This document shows, piece after piece, positions 17,564-26,677 of a stretch of DNA of 64,000 bases. The stretch's first letter is position 1. The number at the start of each line of letters is the position of its first letter. The position numbers and the translations under genes are program-made. The notes beneath the pieces are model-generated. The model was not told the origin of the DNA and ran no database searches. It saw only the letters and a program-made list of their open reading frames with translations. Source of the DNA: Sphingobium sp. HWE2-09 (GTDB lineage Bacteria; Pseudomonadota; Alphaproteobacteria; Sphingomonadales; Sphingomonadaceae); contig NZ_JAYKZX010000003.1 of assembly GCF_035989265.1 (NCBI RefSeq), positions 2,944,501 through 3,008,500 of the forward strand. Reading direction: 5' to 3'.

Positions 17564-19018
17564 TCACCCGCGCCCGAACCAGCCTTTCATCCGGCGGAAC
17601 AGGCCGCGTTCGCTGACCGATTCGAACATTTCCTCCGGTCCCTCCGGGTCCAGCACTTCATGGTCGGCGAGCCAAGCCTGCACGTCGTTCAGGTCCGGCG
17701 TCACATAGGGGCGCAACGTCCGGCCCGGTTTTTGCCGCAGTTCTTCGATCCCGGCAACCAGCCCGCGCTGCGCGATCACCGTGGCTACCCGTTCGGCGGG
17801 CAGGTCCAGATGTTCGGCGATCAGGTCGTCGCGGATCGCCAGGATCGTGGCTTCCCGGCCCGCATTGCCGGGCAGGGCGGTGTCGATGCAGATGTCGCAT
17901 TCGGTGTCCAGCCGCATCGACCGGTTGTTCATGTTGGATGATCCCACCCGGATCAGCCGATCGTCCACGATCAATATCTTGGCATGGACATAGATAGGCG
18001 CGCCGCGCTGCGTGAAGGGGTGGTAGAGCCGGAAACGACCGTGGGTGTCGCGGGCCTTCAGCGTTTCGAACAGGCGCGCGCGCGCCGTGTCCATCGCCTG
18101 CTGTTCCAGCCAGCCGTCCGCCTGTTCGGGATTGACGATGACGATGTCCGGCCCGTCCGGTTCGGCCAAGCGCGCAGCGATCGCTTCGGCGATGCGGCGC
18201 GACGCGAAATACTGGCTTTCGGCATAGATATGGCGTTTCGCGGCGGCGATCTGGTTGAGGTAGAGCCGCTCGATCTCGATCAGTTCGTCCTGGTCGTCCA
18301 TCTTGGGCGCGCTGCGGGCGATGGCGACATCGACATGTTCGAACTGCACGGCCAGCCGATCGGGCCAGCAATCCTGGATGCCTTCGACCGGCTCCAGCTT
18401 TTCCCCGCCCGCGCCCGTCCAGCGGTTGCGCGCATGGTCGCCCAGTGCCGCCGCGATCGGCCCGGACAGCGCGGTGGTCGCGTCGTGCCAGGGACCATAG
18501 GGCGACCCGTCAGGATGATGCCGCCCCGGCTCCTCGTCGCGATGATGGCGCGTGTCCCACCGGTCGCCGGTCATGTCGATGCCGCCGCAAAAGGCGAAGC
18601 AGTCGTCGATCACCACGATCTTTTGATGGTGGGAGGCAGCGGGTGGATGATGGCTGTCCAGCTTCACCGTGACGCGCGGATGGGCCATCCATTTGAGCGT
18701 CGTGAAAAGGTTGGTCGGCCGCACCATCGACTTCATCGCGCCGACGTCCCAGCGCAGCAGGAAGATTTCCAGTTCCGGCGTGCGTTCCACCAGCCAGCTG
18801 ATGAAATCGCCGATCACCGCCGGTGCGCCATCATCGACCTCATCCTCGCGAATCAGGCTGATCGCGGCGTCAAAGTCCCAGCCGATCAGCATGATGCGCC
18901 GTTTCGCCTTGATCATCGCGGCGCGGGCGTTGCGGAAATAATTGTCGGCGTCGATGATGACGCTGGCCCGTTCGGCGCGGGCGATGCGCCAGCAATCCTC
19001 GCCAGGTTGCGGCGTCAT
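17564..19018 (-). CDS. Phospholipase D-like protein (two HKD motifs)
   Basis: A 484-residue member of the phospholipase D superfamily, which includes cardiolipin synthases and phosphatidyl-transferring hydrolases. Both catalytic motifs are seen: HHQKIVVIDDCFAFCGGID (about residues 130-148) and VHAKILIVDDRLIRVGSSN (about 343-361), each H-x-K-x4-D followed by G-G/S-x-N/D. No transmembrane anchor is visible at the N-terminus, unlike bacterial Cls, so it is probably a soluble or peripheral enzyme. It starts with an ATGA overlap on the ubiA stop, so it is translated after ubiA. The substrate could be phosphatidylglycerol or another phosphodiester. Confidence 0.9.
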   Translation of the reverse strand: MTPQPGEDCWRIARAERASVIIDADNYFRNARAAMIKAKRRIMLIGWDFDAAISLIREDEVDDGAPAVIGDFISWLVERTPELEIFLLRWDVGAMKSMVRPTNLFTTLKWMAHPRVTVKLDSHHPPAASHHQKIVVIDDCFAFCGGIDMTGDRWDTRHHRDEEPGRHHPDGSPYGPWHDATTALSGPIAAALGDHARNRWTGAGGEKLEPVEGIQDCWPDRLAVQFEHVDVAIARSAPKMDDQDELIEIERLYLNQIAAAKRHIYAESQYFASRRIAEAIAARLAEPDGPDIVIVNPEQADGWLEQQAMDTARARLFETLKARDTHGRFRLYHPFTQRGAPIYVHAKILIVDDRLIRVGSSNMNNRSMRLDTECDICIDTALPGNAGREATILAIRDDLIAEHLDLPAERVATVIAQRGLVAGIEELRQKPGRTLRPYVTPDLNDVQAWLADHEVLDPEGPEEMFESVSERGLFRRMKGWFGRG

Positions 19019-19935
19019 GCAGCCGTACTCCCGACCACCAGGCAGCCCAGGAACATCAGGAAACCGGCAAAGCGGTTGGACCGAAATTTCGTCAGGGGAT
19101 CGATCCCATCTTCCTTAAGAGTAGTCACCTGCCAGAGCAGATGCGCCGCCACCGGCAGCAGGGCGATGATCGCCAGCAGTTGCGGCCGCACCTGCCAGAT
19201 CGCGCCAGCCCATAGCGCCAGAGCCAGCAGATAGCAAAGCGACACGCCGCCCCGCACATGCCGCCCCATCGACAGGGCGCTGGACCCGATGCCGATCAGC
19301 GCGTCATCCTCCCGATCCTGCAGCGCGTAGATGGTGTCATAGCCCACGACCCAGAACAGGCTGCCGCCATAAAGGAGCAGGCCCGGCAGGGTCAGCCCGC
19401 CCGCCACTTCGCTCCATCCCACCAGCGCCGCCCAGGAAAAGACCAGCCCGAGCCAGATTTGCGGCCAGCCGGTGATCCGCTTCATGAAGGGATAGGCGGC
19501 GACCAGCGCCAGGCTGCCCAGCGCCACGACCTGCGCATAAAGGTGCAGTTGCAGCAAGACGATGAGGCCGATGAGGCATAGCGCCAGCAGCCACGCCCAG
19601 GCGAGCTTCACCGACATCGCCCCGCTGGCGAGTGGCCGGGCGGCGGTGCGGGCGACCTTCCGGTCCAGGTCGCGGTCGACGATGTCGTTGAACACGCAGC
19701 CCGCGCCGCGCATCGCGATGCTGCCCAGCAGCAGCCAGGCGATCAGCGGCCAGCGGGCAAACCCGCCGCCCGCCAGCGCGACCGCCCAGGCGCCCGGCCA
19801 GAAAAGCAGCCACCAGCCGATCGGCCGGTCGAATCGCGCCAGTTGCGCCAGCGTGCGGGGCGTGTCCGGCAGCCGCGCGAGCAGACCGCGCGCTTCGCTG
19901 TCGGGGACGATCGATTGATTCACCTGCGACTCCAT
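19015..19935 (-). CDS. ubiA: 4-hydroxybenzoate polyprenyltransferase UbiA
   Basis: A 306-residue integral-membrane prenyltransferase that joins the polyprenyl tail to 4-hydroxybenzoate in ubiquinone synthesis. ATG 19935 (MESQVNQSIV) was chosen because upstream in-frame codons run into the divergent rsmE gene and are not conserved. The two Asp-rich motifs are clear: NDIVDRDLDRKVARTAARPL (about residues 80-99) and YALQDREDDALIGI. About eight hydrophobic segments follow the family pattern. It is divergent from rsmE with a 73-base gap and overlaps the phospholipase D-like gene by 4 bases. Confidence 0.93.
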   Translation of the reverse strand: MESQVNQSIVPDSEARGLLARLPDTPRTLAQLARFDRPIGWWLLFWPGAWAVALAGGGFARWPLIAWLLLGSIAMRGAGCVFNDIVDRDLDRKVARTAARPLASGAMSVKLAWAWLLALCLIGLIVLLQLHLYAQVVALGSLALVAAYPFMKRITGWPQIWLGLVFSWAALVGWSEVAGGLTLPGLLLYGGSLFWVVGYDTIYALQDREDDALIGIGSSALSMGRHVRGGVSLCYLLALALWAGAIWQVRPQLLAIIALLPVAAHLLWQVTTLKEDGIDPLTKFRSNRFAGFLMFLGCLVVGSTAA

Positions 19936-20008
19936 TGACCCAAACGCTTGTCGAAGGGGCATTCTTCTCTTTAGGGAAGAACAAGTCACCGGCAAGACAG
20001 GAGATGAC

Positions 20009-20754
20009 ATGACCGCGACCCCTGCCTGGCCGCCGCAAAGCGCGCCGCGCCTGCACGTCGAAACCCAGCTGGGCGAAGGGGTTGTGGTGCCGATCGACGG
20101 CAATCCGGCCCATTATCTGATCAGCGTCATGCGGGTGAAGCCCGACGACATTATTTTGTTGTTCGATGGGCGATCGGGCGAATGGGCGGCGCGCGCCCGC
20201 GATATCCGCAAGCGTGACCTGGTGCTGGAATGTATCAGCCAGACCAAGCCGCCCGAACATGTGCCCGATTTCTGGCTCTGCTGCGCGCCGATCAAGAAGG
20301 GTCGGATCGACCTGATCGCGGAAAAGGCGTGCGAACTGGGCGTCGCCCGGCTCCAGCCGGTGCTGACCCGCCGCGCGGTGGTGGACAAGCTGAACCTGGA
20401 CCGGCTGCACAGCCATCTGGTGGAAGCGGCGGAGCAATGCGGGCGCACCGCGCTGCCCGAATTGGGCGAGATGATGAAGCTGGACGCATTGCTGAAAGGA
20501 TGGCCCGCCGACCGGCATCTGTTCTTCGCCGACGAAAGCGGCGGCGCGCCGCTGGAGGCGACGCTGCGCGCCCATAGCGGTCCGGCCGCTTTCCTGATCG
20601 GGCCGGAGGGGGATTCGATCCTGCCGAACGCGATGCGATCCGCGCGACGCCGGGCGCGGTGCCCGTGTCGCTTGGCCCGCGCATATTGCGCGCGGAAACC
20701 GCCGCGATCGCCGCGACGTCGGCCTGGATGGCGATCAATGGGGATTGGAAATAG
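20009..20754 (+). pseudogene. rsmE: 16S rRNA m3U1498 methyltransferase RsmE, frameshifted near the 3' end
   Basis: RsmE methylates N3 of U1498 in 16S rRNA. From ATG 20009 the frame reads a normal RsmE through HYLISVMRVKPDDIILLFDG, CAPIKKGRIDLIAEKACELG and AAFLIGPEG (about residue 200), then diverges. Adding one G to the five-G run at 20608-20612 restores GPEGGFDPAERDAI, then SLGPRILRAETAAIAA and NGDWK, ending at TAG 20752-20754, exactly as expected for the SPOUT knot that binds SAM. As given, the frame instead runs on to 20857 with a basic non-homologous tail and into the gshA start. RsmE is widely conserved, so a homopolymer error is more likely than real loss. Confidence 0.85.
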
Positions 20755-20853
20755 TTTCAATCCGCTATTGGATTGCAGCCATCATAGGCACGCCCTATGT
20801 GGTGATCGCCCGACTGTGTTTGACGGGCCAAGGGGAAGCAGTAAGGGCGGGGC

Positions 20854-22227
20854 ATGAGCACCAGAACCGACTCAGGGGATCATGATCCCGTCATCGACAA
20901 TCGCGATCAGCTGATCGCGGCCTTTGCGAAGGGCGAAAAGCCCAAGGATCGCTGGCGCATCGGCACCGAGCATGAGAAATTCGTCTATAGCCGCCGCGAC
21001 CATCACGCCCCCTCCTATGAGGAAAAGGGCGGCATCCACACGCTGCTGATCGGCCTGACCCGCTATGGCTGGAACCCGGTGTTCGAGGGCGAGAATATCA
21101 TCGCCCTGTCCGGCGCCGACGGCACGATCAGCCTGGAACCGGCGGGGCAGCTGGAATTGTCGGGCGCGCCGCTGGAAAATCTGCACCAGACTTGCGCCGA
21201 AACCGGGCGTCATCTGGAGCAGGTGAAATATGTCGGCGACATGCTGGGCCTGGGCTTCCTGGGGTTGGGCATGTGGCCGGACAAGACGCGTGCGGAACTG
21301 CCGATCATGCCCAAGGGCCGCTATGAGATCATGCTGCGGCACATGCCGCGCGTGGGGTCGATGGGGCTGGACATGATGTTGCGCACTTGCACCATCCAGA
21401 CCAACCTCGACTATGGCAGCGAGGCCGACATGGCGCAGAAATTCCGCGTGTCGCTGGCGCTGCAACCGCTGGCGACCGCGCTGTTCGCCAATTCGCCCTT
21501 TACCGAGGGCAAGCCCAACGGCTTCCTGTCCTATCGCAGCCATATCTGGTCGGACACCGATCCGGGGCGCACCGGCATGCTGCCCTTCGTGTTCGAGGAC
21601 GGCTTTGGCTATGAACGCTATGCCGACTATGCGCTCGATGTGCCGATGTATTTCGTCTATCGCGACGGCGGCTATATCGATGCGTCGGGCTTAAGTTTCC
21701 GCGATTTCCTGGACGGCAAACTCTCCGTCCTGCCGGGTGAAAAGCCCACGGAAAAGGATTGGGAGGACCATCTGTCCACCGCCTTCCCCGAAGTGCGGAT
21801 GAAGAGCTTCCTGGAAATGCGCGGGGCCGATGGCGGGCCGTGGAACCGCATCTGCGCGCTGCCCGCGCTATGGGTCGGGTTGCTATACGATCAGGGCGCG
21901 CTCGACGCGGCTTGGGACGTGGTCAAGGACTGGAGCATGGAGGAGCGGCAGATATTGCGCGATTCCGTGCCGAAGCTGGGGCTGGACGCGCCGATCGGCG
22001 GCGGGCGCAAGCTGCGCGATATTGCGGGGCAGGTTGTCGATATCGCCCGGTCCGGGCTGAAATCGCGCGCGCGGCTCAATGGCGCGGGCGACAATGAGAC
22101 GGGCTATCTGTCGTTCCTGGATGAGGTCGTCGCGTCGGGCAAGACCAACGCCGAACGGCTGCTTGAACGCTATCATGGCGAGTGGCAGGGCGACCTCAGC
22201 CGCGTCTATGGCGAAGAGAGCTTTTGA
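20854..22227 (+). CDS. gshA: Glutamate-cysteine ligase, plant/alphaproteobacterial type
   Basis: A 457-residue enzyme catalysing the first step of glutathione synthesis: ATP-dependent joining of glutamate and cysteine. It belongs to the GCS2-type family shared by plants and alphaproteobacteria, with RIGTEHEKFVY, a GGIHTLL block, ISLEPAGQLELSGAPLENLH, MLRTCTIQTNLDY and PFVFEDGFGYERYADYALDVP. The length is normal. ATG 20854 follows GGGCGGGG. It comes after rsmE on the same strand with about 100 bases between, a common pairing in alphaproteobacteria. Two further Cys in RTCTIQ and HQTCAE might take part in redox control as in plant GshA, but this is not established here. Confidence 0.95.
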   Translation: MSTRTDSGDHDPVIDNRDQLIAAFAKGEKPKDRWRIGTEHEKFVYSRRDHHAPSYEEKGGIHTLLIGLTRYGWNPVFEGENIIALSGADGTISLEPAGQLELSGAPLENLHQTCAETGRHLEQVKYVGDMLGLGFLGLGMWPDKTRAELPIMPKGRYEIMLRHMPRVGSMGLDMMLRTCTIQTNLDYGSEADMAQKFRVSLALQPLATALFANSPFTEGKPNGFLSYRSHIWSDTDPGRTGMLPFVFEDGFGYERYADYALDVPMYFVYRDGGYIDASGLSFRDFLDGKLSVLPGEKPTEKDWEDHLSTAFPEVRMKSFLEMRGADGGPWNRICALPALWVGLLYDQGALDAAWDVVKDWSMEERQILRDSVPKLGLDAPIGGGRKLRDIAGQVVDIARSGLKSRARLNGAGDNETGYLSFLDEVVASGKTNAERLLERYHGEWQGDLSRVYGEESF

Positions 22228-22233
22228 GCGGAT

Positions 22234-22321
22234 GCTGTTTTCCGGCGCAGGCCGGAATCCAGTCCTGTCGTTGATGCAAAACGCTACCGCGGAACTGGGC
22301 TCCGGCCTGCGCCGGAGAACA
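22234..22321. repeat. REP-like inverted repeat between gshA and the methyltransferase gene
   Basis: TGTTTTCCGGCGCAGGCCGG (from 22234) and its near-complement CCGGCCTGCGCCGGAGAACA (to 22321) form the ends, with TCCAG/CTGG sequence extending each arm inwards and a loop of about 30 bases. Each arm is itself a small palindrome. This is the CCGGCGCAGGCCGG class of repetitive extragenic palindrome common in proteobacteria. It sits between two convergent genes, where it can act as a transcription barrier. Confidence 0.65.
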
Positions 22322-22323
22322 TC

Positions 22324-23634
22324 CTATTCGGCCGGTTGCGCCGCCATCGCCGTCTCGCGCGTCTTGCCCGTCACCCAGGCGAAGAAGCGCGGCACCGGCG
22401 CGTGGCGTTCCATCCACTCGCTATAGGCGCGATAGTCGGGGTCGGCCGACAGATGTTTTTCTTCCGTCTTGGCGCGCCAATAATAGACCGCATTGGTCAG
22501 CGCCAGCATCGCGCAGTTGCGCACCATGTCGACCAGCGATCCGCTGAGCGACAGGAAGGGCAGCGCGGAAAACCACCAGAAGAGATTCTTGGCGAGATAG
22601 GCCGGGTGGCGCGTCCAGCGATAGGGGCCATGGGTCAATATGCCGCGATGGGTAAGGTTGGAAAAGCGCAGGCCGAACGCCACCGTCGCCCAGGCGTAGA
22701 GGCCGGTCAGCAGCACCAGCCAGCCGCCCAATATCCATTGCAGCGGGACCGACCCCTGCGTCCAGACATCCCATTCCGCGCCGCCCGCATGATAATCGAG
22801 CGGCCCGCCGCCGCCCATCAGCACGAAGGGCGGGTAGCAGATCAGCGCCGCCAGCCAGCCGCTTAAGTAAGGATTGGCGGTGCGGATGTGCGAATCCAAT
22901 GGCTTGAAGGTCAGCATATAGCCGACCGTCGCCAGGCAGACGTCGATCATGAACATGATGGCGATCAGGAAACCGGCCAGCGCGATCGGATTGTCCAGCG
23001 CATCTTCGATCCGCCATTCGACCACGCTGGCGAAATTGCCGGGTACGATCGACACCATGAAGGCGAGGAAGAAGCCCTTCACCGCCCAGGCGCGGGCGTG
23101 ATGGGCGACTTGCGCCATGTCCGCCTGCCCCGCCACGCCGCCAATGACCCATTGGCCAAAGCTGTAGGACGCGTCGCGCGGCTCCACCAGTCGCCGGTCG
23201 ATCCAGAGGATGTAAGGGACGGACAGCGCCAGCAGCCAGGGCGCGGCGGCCACGAACAGGTCCATGGAGAAACGGTAGTTGCCGCTCCAATACCAGCGCG
23301 CGATGCAATAGAAGATGGCGATGGCGAGCCAGGTCGCCCATAGCCCGGCGATCTTGACGATGCTGATGTCCAGCACGTCGCGCACGCTGCGCGGCGGGCC
23401 GCGCCAGTCGATGCCGGTGGATGCGTGGCGATGCACCTTGTCCACCATCAGCGACCATAGCACCATCGGCAGGCCGCAGGCGACCACGGCGGCCAGCCCG
23501 GCATTGGGACCGTTCATGCCATAATGGCGCGCCACCAGCGTCCAGAGGCCAAGGCCGACCAGGCCGACGATGCCGACACCATGGCTGACGGCGGATTTGG
23601 GGCAGGGATCAGCTGTGCTCATATCCGCTGCCAT
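22324..23634 (-). CDS. Polytopic membrane protein with C-terminal isoprenylcysteine-type methyltransferase domain
   Basis: A 436-residue protein with about ten hydrophobic segments. The last 160 residues carry the membrane-methyltransferase pattern GILTHGPYRWTRHPAYLAKN, then an ADPDYRAYSEW stretch after a charged EEKHLS segment, as in isoprenylcysteine carboxyl methyltransferase and related PEMT/NnrU-type proteins that use SAM in the membrane. The N-terminal 270 residues are additional membrane helices of unknown role. ATG 23634 is used; ATG 23622 (MSTADP) is equally possible because no ribosome site decides. It stands alone, divergent from the GH2 gene. The substrate is unknown. Confidence 0.75.
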   Translation of the reverse strand: MAADMSTADPCPKSAVSHGVGIVGLVGLGLWTLVARHYGMNGPNAGLAAVVACGLPMVLWSLMVDKVHRHASTGIDWRGPPRSVRDVLDISIVKIAGLWATWLAIAIFYCIARWYWSGNYRFSMDLFVAAAPWLLALSVPYILWIDRRLVEPRDASYSFGQWVIGGVAGQADMAQVAHHARAWAVKGFFLAFMVSIVPGNFASVVEWRIEDALDNPIALAGFLIAIMFMIDVCLATVGYMLTFKPLDSHIRTANPYLSGWLAALICYPPFVLMGGGGPLDYHAGGAEWDVWTQGSVPLQWILGGWLVLLTGLYAWATVAFGLRFSNLTHRGILTHGPYRWTRHPAYLAKNLFWWFSALPFLSLSGSLVDMVRNCAMLALTNAVYYWRAKTEEKHLSADPDYRAYSEWMERHAPVPRFFAWVTGKTRETAMAAQPAE

Positions 23635-23733
23635 AGCCGAAATTGGTAAGCAAGCGGTGAACCAGTGATTGCAAGCGCGCGGTGATCGCGTCCGGGGAAT
23701 GACGACATCATAAATTATATTGATGATTGGGCA

Positions 23734-23747
23734 GTGATAAAAATCAC
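23734..23747. promoter_or_regulatory. Perfect palindrome GTGATAAAAATCAC, CRP/FNR-like operator candidate
   Basis: GTGA-N6-TCAC is the core of CRP/FNR-family sites (TGTGA-N6-TCACA), and here the dyad is perfect and extends one more base on each side (A...T). It lies 100-112 bases upstream of the methyltransferase start and about 235 bases upstream of the GH2 start. No regulator is encoded close enough to assign it. Confidence 0.35.
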
Positions 23748-23943
23748 TATATTCATTAGCATGGCCGTCTTAAAAATTGGACAAGCCAAATCCAGCCGCA
23801 GAAAGCGGTCCTTCATGGGATACGTCCGGCATCGACACAGGCGGTTTCCGGTATTTCGCTGGCCTTTCGCGTCTTCTACGAGGCAAGTGTCGCGGCGGGC
23901 ATCGGGTCGGTCGGATTGACAACCAGGGTCTGTACATGCAGCG

Positions 23944-23954
23944 TGGTCATACCA
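23944..23954. promoter_or_regulatory. TGGTCATACCA palindrome, candidate GntR/FadR-type operator before the GH2 gene
   Basis: TGGT-CAT-ACCA is a perfect dyad about 27 bases before the GH2 start codon. It has the TGGT-N3-ACCA spacing of FadR-subfamily GntR operators (FadR core TGGTCNGACCA; UxuR/ExuR sites contain TGGTATACCA). The island encodes a FadR-type GntR regulator at 32237, so repression at this site is a reasonable hypothesis. No equally good copy was found before uxaC or manD. Confidence 0.45.
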
Positions 23955-23980
23955 TTTTGACGATAATATAGGAGAGAGCC

Positions 23981-26677
23981 TTGATCCCCCACCGGTTATC
24001 CATGCTGTCGGCGGCTTTGCTCTGTTCCGTGGCGGTGCCGGGTCTTGCGCTTGCGCAGCCTGTCGCCGCTTCTGCGGCACAAGAGGTGCGGCAAAGCGTG
24101 ACCCTGACTTCCGGCTGGGGCTTTCAACTGGGTGACGCGGCTGCGCCGCCCGCCAGCGGCACGACATGGCAGCCGGTCGACGTGCCCCACAGCTGGAACC
24201 GGATCGGCTCCTATCTTGCGGGCAGCCCCGCCGCCGCGACGCTCAACCGCCCGATAGACCAGACCCAGGGCATCGGCTGGTACAAGCTGACGCTGCCCGA
24301 CGCGCGCCTGTCCGGATCGCAGCGGCTATGGCTGGAATTTGAAGCGGCGAGCCGGACGGCGGAAGTCTGGCTGAACGGGCAGAAATTGGGCAGCCATGCG
24401 GGCGGCTTTTCCGCCTTTCGCTTCGACGCGACATCGGCCTATCGCCAGGGCGGCGAGAATATCCTGCTGGTGAAGGTCGACAATCGCGCGCCCGAAACGG
24501 CGGGCGTGCAGCCGACCTTGCCGCTGGCAGGCGATTTCTTCGTCCATGGCGGCCTGTATCGCCCGGTGAAGATGATCGTCACGCAGGCGGCGCATTTCGC
24601 GATGCTCGACCATGGCGGCAGCGGCATCTATGCGCAGACGCGGAGCATCGACAATGGCAAGGCGGCGATCTCCATCCTGTCGCGCGTCCGCAACGATGCC
24701 AGCCGCGCGCTGCGGGGGCAGTTGGTGGTGCGCTTCGTTGATCAGGACGGCAAGGAAGTCGCCCGGCAGACCAGTCCGGTGACGATCGCCGGTAAGAAGG
24801 ATGGCGAGGCGCGTATCGACCTGACCATCGATCAGGCGCGCCTGTGGCAGGGCACCGCCGACCCCTATCTCTACACGATGGTCGCGGAGTTGCGCGACAC
24901 GAAGGGCGCATTGCTCGACAGCGTCAGCCAGCCCTTCGGCATCCGCACCATGGCGCTTGATGCTAATCGCGGTTTCCTGCTGAACGGCAAGGTCACGCCG
25001 CTCTATGGCGTGGGCCTGCATCAGGATCGCGGCCAGGACGGCTGGGCGCTCAGCGAAAGCGACATCGAGGCGATGGTGTCGACCATCCGCGAAATGGGCG
25101 CGAACACGATCCGCCTGACCCATTATCAGCATGGGCCGGTCGTCCACGCCCTGGCGGACAGGCTGGGCCTCATCCTGTGGGACGAAATTCCGCTGGTGAC
25201 CGCCTGGACGATGTCGCCCGACGAAAAGGAAGCGCCCAAGGCCGTCGCCGATAACGCCCGCCAGCAACTGGTTGAGATGATCCGGCAGAATTACAATCAC
25301 CCATCCGTCGCGGTATGGGGCATCGCCAACGAAGTCGATTTCGGCCCCAACCGGCCCGACTTCATCGGCAAGGCGGTGAGCGAAGTGCCCGATCCGCGCG
25401 GCCTGCTGACCGACCTCAATGCGCTGGCGAAGGCGGAAGACCCGATCCGGCCGACCGTGCTCGCCAATTGCTGCGAGAATAATGGGATGCCGGGCGTGCC
25501 CGATGTGTCGGGGATCACCGACGGGCTGGGCGTCAATCGCTATATGGGCTGGTATTATGGCAAGGCGGATGATTTTTCGTCCGTGCTGGACGCCCTGCAT
25601 CAGAAACATGCCGGGCAGCCGCTGGCGCTAACCGAATATGGCGCGGGCGGCGCGACGTCGCAGCATAGCGACGATCCGCAAGGCGGGCCGATCAATGCGG
25701 CAGGCCACGACCAGCCCGAAGAATATCAGGCCTGGCTGCATGAACGCGTATGGCCGCAGGTGAAGGCGAAACCCTATCTGTTTGGCAGCTGGCTGTGGAA
25801 CAGCTTCGATTTCGCCACGAAGGTGCGCAAGGAAGGCGATTCCATCGACATCAATACCAAGGGGCTGGTCACCTATGACGGGGCGATCCGCAAGGACGCC
25901 TGGTGGTATTATCGCGTCAACTGGTCGGCGGCACCGGCGGTGCAGATTGCGGGCAAACGCTATGTCGACCGCGCCTATGGCGTGACCGATGTGAAGATCT
26001 ACAGCAATGCGCCCGAAACCGAATTGCTGGTCAACGGCACGTCCATCGGCACGATGCGCGCCTGTGCCTTCGCCACTTGCGTCTGGCCCGATGTGCGATT
26101 GGCGCAGGGGCAGAACAGGATCGAGGCGCGGGCGCGCTTCGCCGATGGCGTGCAGAGCGACAGCGTGGATTGGACGGTAGGGCGCGAGGCTGCGGCCGCG
26201 TTCCGTATCGACAGCGGCGCGATTCTGGCGGCGGCGGACCCGACGCATCGCTTCGGTTCCGACGCCTTTTTCAAGGGCGGCGCGCCCGGCACCGTCGACA
26301 CGCGCAAGAATTGCTATGCGCCCATTCAGGTCGCGGCAATCAGCGGCGCGGCCAATCGGGATCAGGCGGCCACCTATCGATCGGGCGACTTCACCTATCA
26401 TATCCCGGCCAAGCCCGGCCGCTATACCGTGATCCTCCACTTCGTCGAACCGTCGGCGGAGCGGGGCAAGCGCGTGTTCGACGTGGCGATCAACGGCAAG
26501 GTCGCGCTGCCCGGCTTCGACGTGGCGGCAGCGGCCGGCGGCCCGCTCAAGGCGATCACGCGCAGCCTGCCGACGACGGCGGGCAAGGACGGCATCCTGA
26601 TCAGCTTCAAGCCCAAGGTCGGAGACGCGATCGTGTCCGCGGTGGAAGTCGTTCCGGTCGGCGCCGCCCGGCCATGA
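23981..26677 (+). CDS. Glycoside hydrolase family 2 enzyme with C-terminal malectin domain (beta-glucuronidase or beta-galactosidase)
   Basis: An 898-residue exported hydrolase. The start is TTG 23981, 5 bases after GGAGAG; ATG 24002 would shorten the signal (MLSAALLCSVAVPGLALAQ). Domains are a GH2 sugar-binding jelly roll (about 30-200), an immunoglobulin-like domain (about 215-320) and a TIM barrel (about 325-640). The acid/base Glu lies in HPSVAVWGIANEVDF and the nucleophile Glu in LALTEYGAGG. A further Ig-like part is followed by a malectin-type domain (about 745-890). The motif INTKGLVTYDG contains N-x-K, the carboxylate-reading motif of beta-glucuronidases, but similar sequence occurs in other GH2 enzymes. 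The glucuronate genes downstream favour glucuronidase. Confidence 0.85.
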   Translation: MIPHRLSMLSAALLCSVAVPGLALAQPVAASAAQEVRQSVTLTSGWGFQLGDAAAPPASGTTWQPVDVPHSWNRIGSYLAGSPAAATLNRPIDQTQGIGWYKLTLPDARLSGSQRLWLEFEAASRTAEVWLNGQKLGSHAGGFSAFRFDATSAYRQGGENILLVKVDNRAPETAGVQPTLPLAGDFFVHGGLYRPVKMIVTQAAHFAMLDHGGSGIYAQTRSIDNGKAAISILSRVRNDASRALRGQLVVRFVDQDGKEVARQTSPVTIAGKKDGEARIDLTIDQARLWQGTADPYLYTMVAELRDTKGALLDSVSQPFGIRTMALDANRGFLLNGKVTPLYGVGLHQDRGQDGWALSESDIEAMVSTIREMGANTIRLTHYQHGPVVHALADRLGLILWDEIPLVTAWTMSPDEKEAPKAVADNARQQLVEMIRQNYNHPSVAVWGIANEVDFGPNRPDFIGKAVSEVPDPRGLLTDLNALAKAEDPIRPTVLANCCENNGMPGVPDVSGITDGLGVNRYMGWYYGKADDFSSVLDALHQKHAGQPLALTEYGAGGATSQHSDDPQGGPINAAGHDQPEEYQAWLHERVWPQVKAKPYLFGSWLWNSFDFATKVRKEGDSIDINTKGLVTYDGAIRKDAWWYYRVNWSAAPAVQIAGKRYVDRAYGVTDVKIYSNAPETELLVNGTSIGTMRACAFATCVWPDVRLAQGQNRIEARARFADGVQSDSVDWTVGREAAAAFRIDSGAILAAADPTHRFGSDAFFKGGAPGTVDTRKNCYAPIQVAAISGAANRDQAATYRSGDFTYHIPAKPGRYTVILHFVEPSAERGKRVFDVAINGKVALPGFDVAAAAGGPLKAITRSLPTTAGKDGILISFKPKVGDAIVSAVEVVPVGAARP

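Larger units (their letters stand above)
23635..23980. other. Divergent intergenic region upstream of the hexuronate island, no gene seen
   Basis: This 346-base gap is noticeably AT-richer than its surroundings (especially 23705-23780), as expected for promoters of the divergent methyltransferase and GH2 genes. It holds two palindromes listed separately (23734-23747 and 23944-23954) and the GH2 ribosome site at 23971-23976. Two short open frames inside it (about 60 codons) lack a ribosome site and recognisable protein pattern and are not called as genes. Confidence 0.6.

Noticed and set aside
23734..23971. Two short open frames (about 60 codons) before the GH2 gene
   Set aside because: No ribosome site, overlapping in different frames, and they cover the likely promoter and operator sequences.
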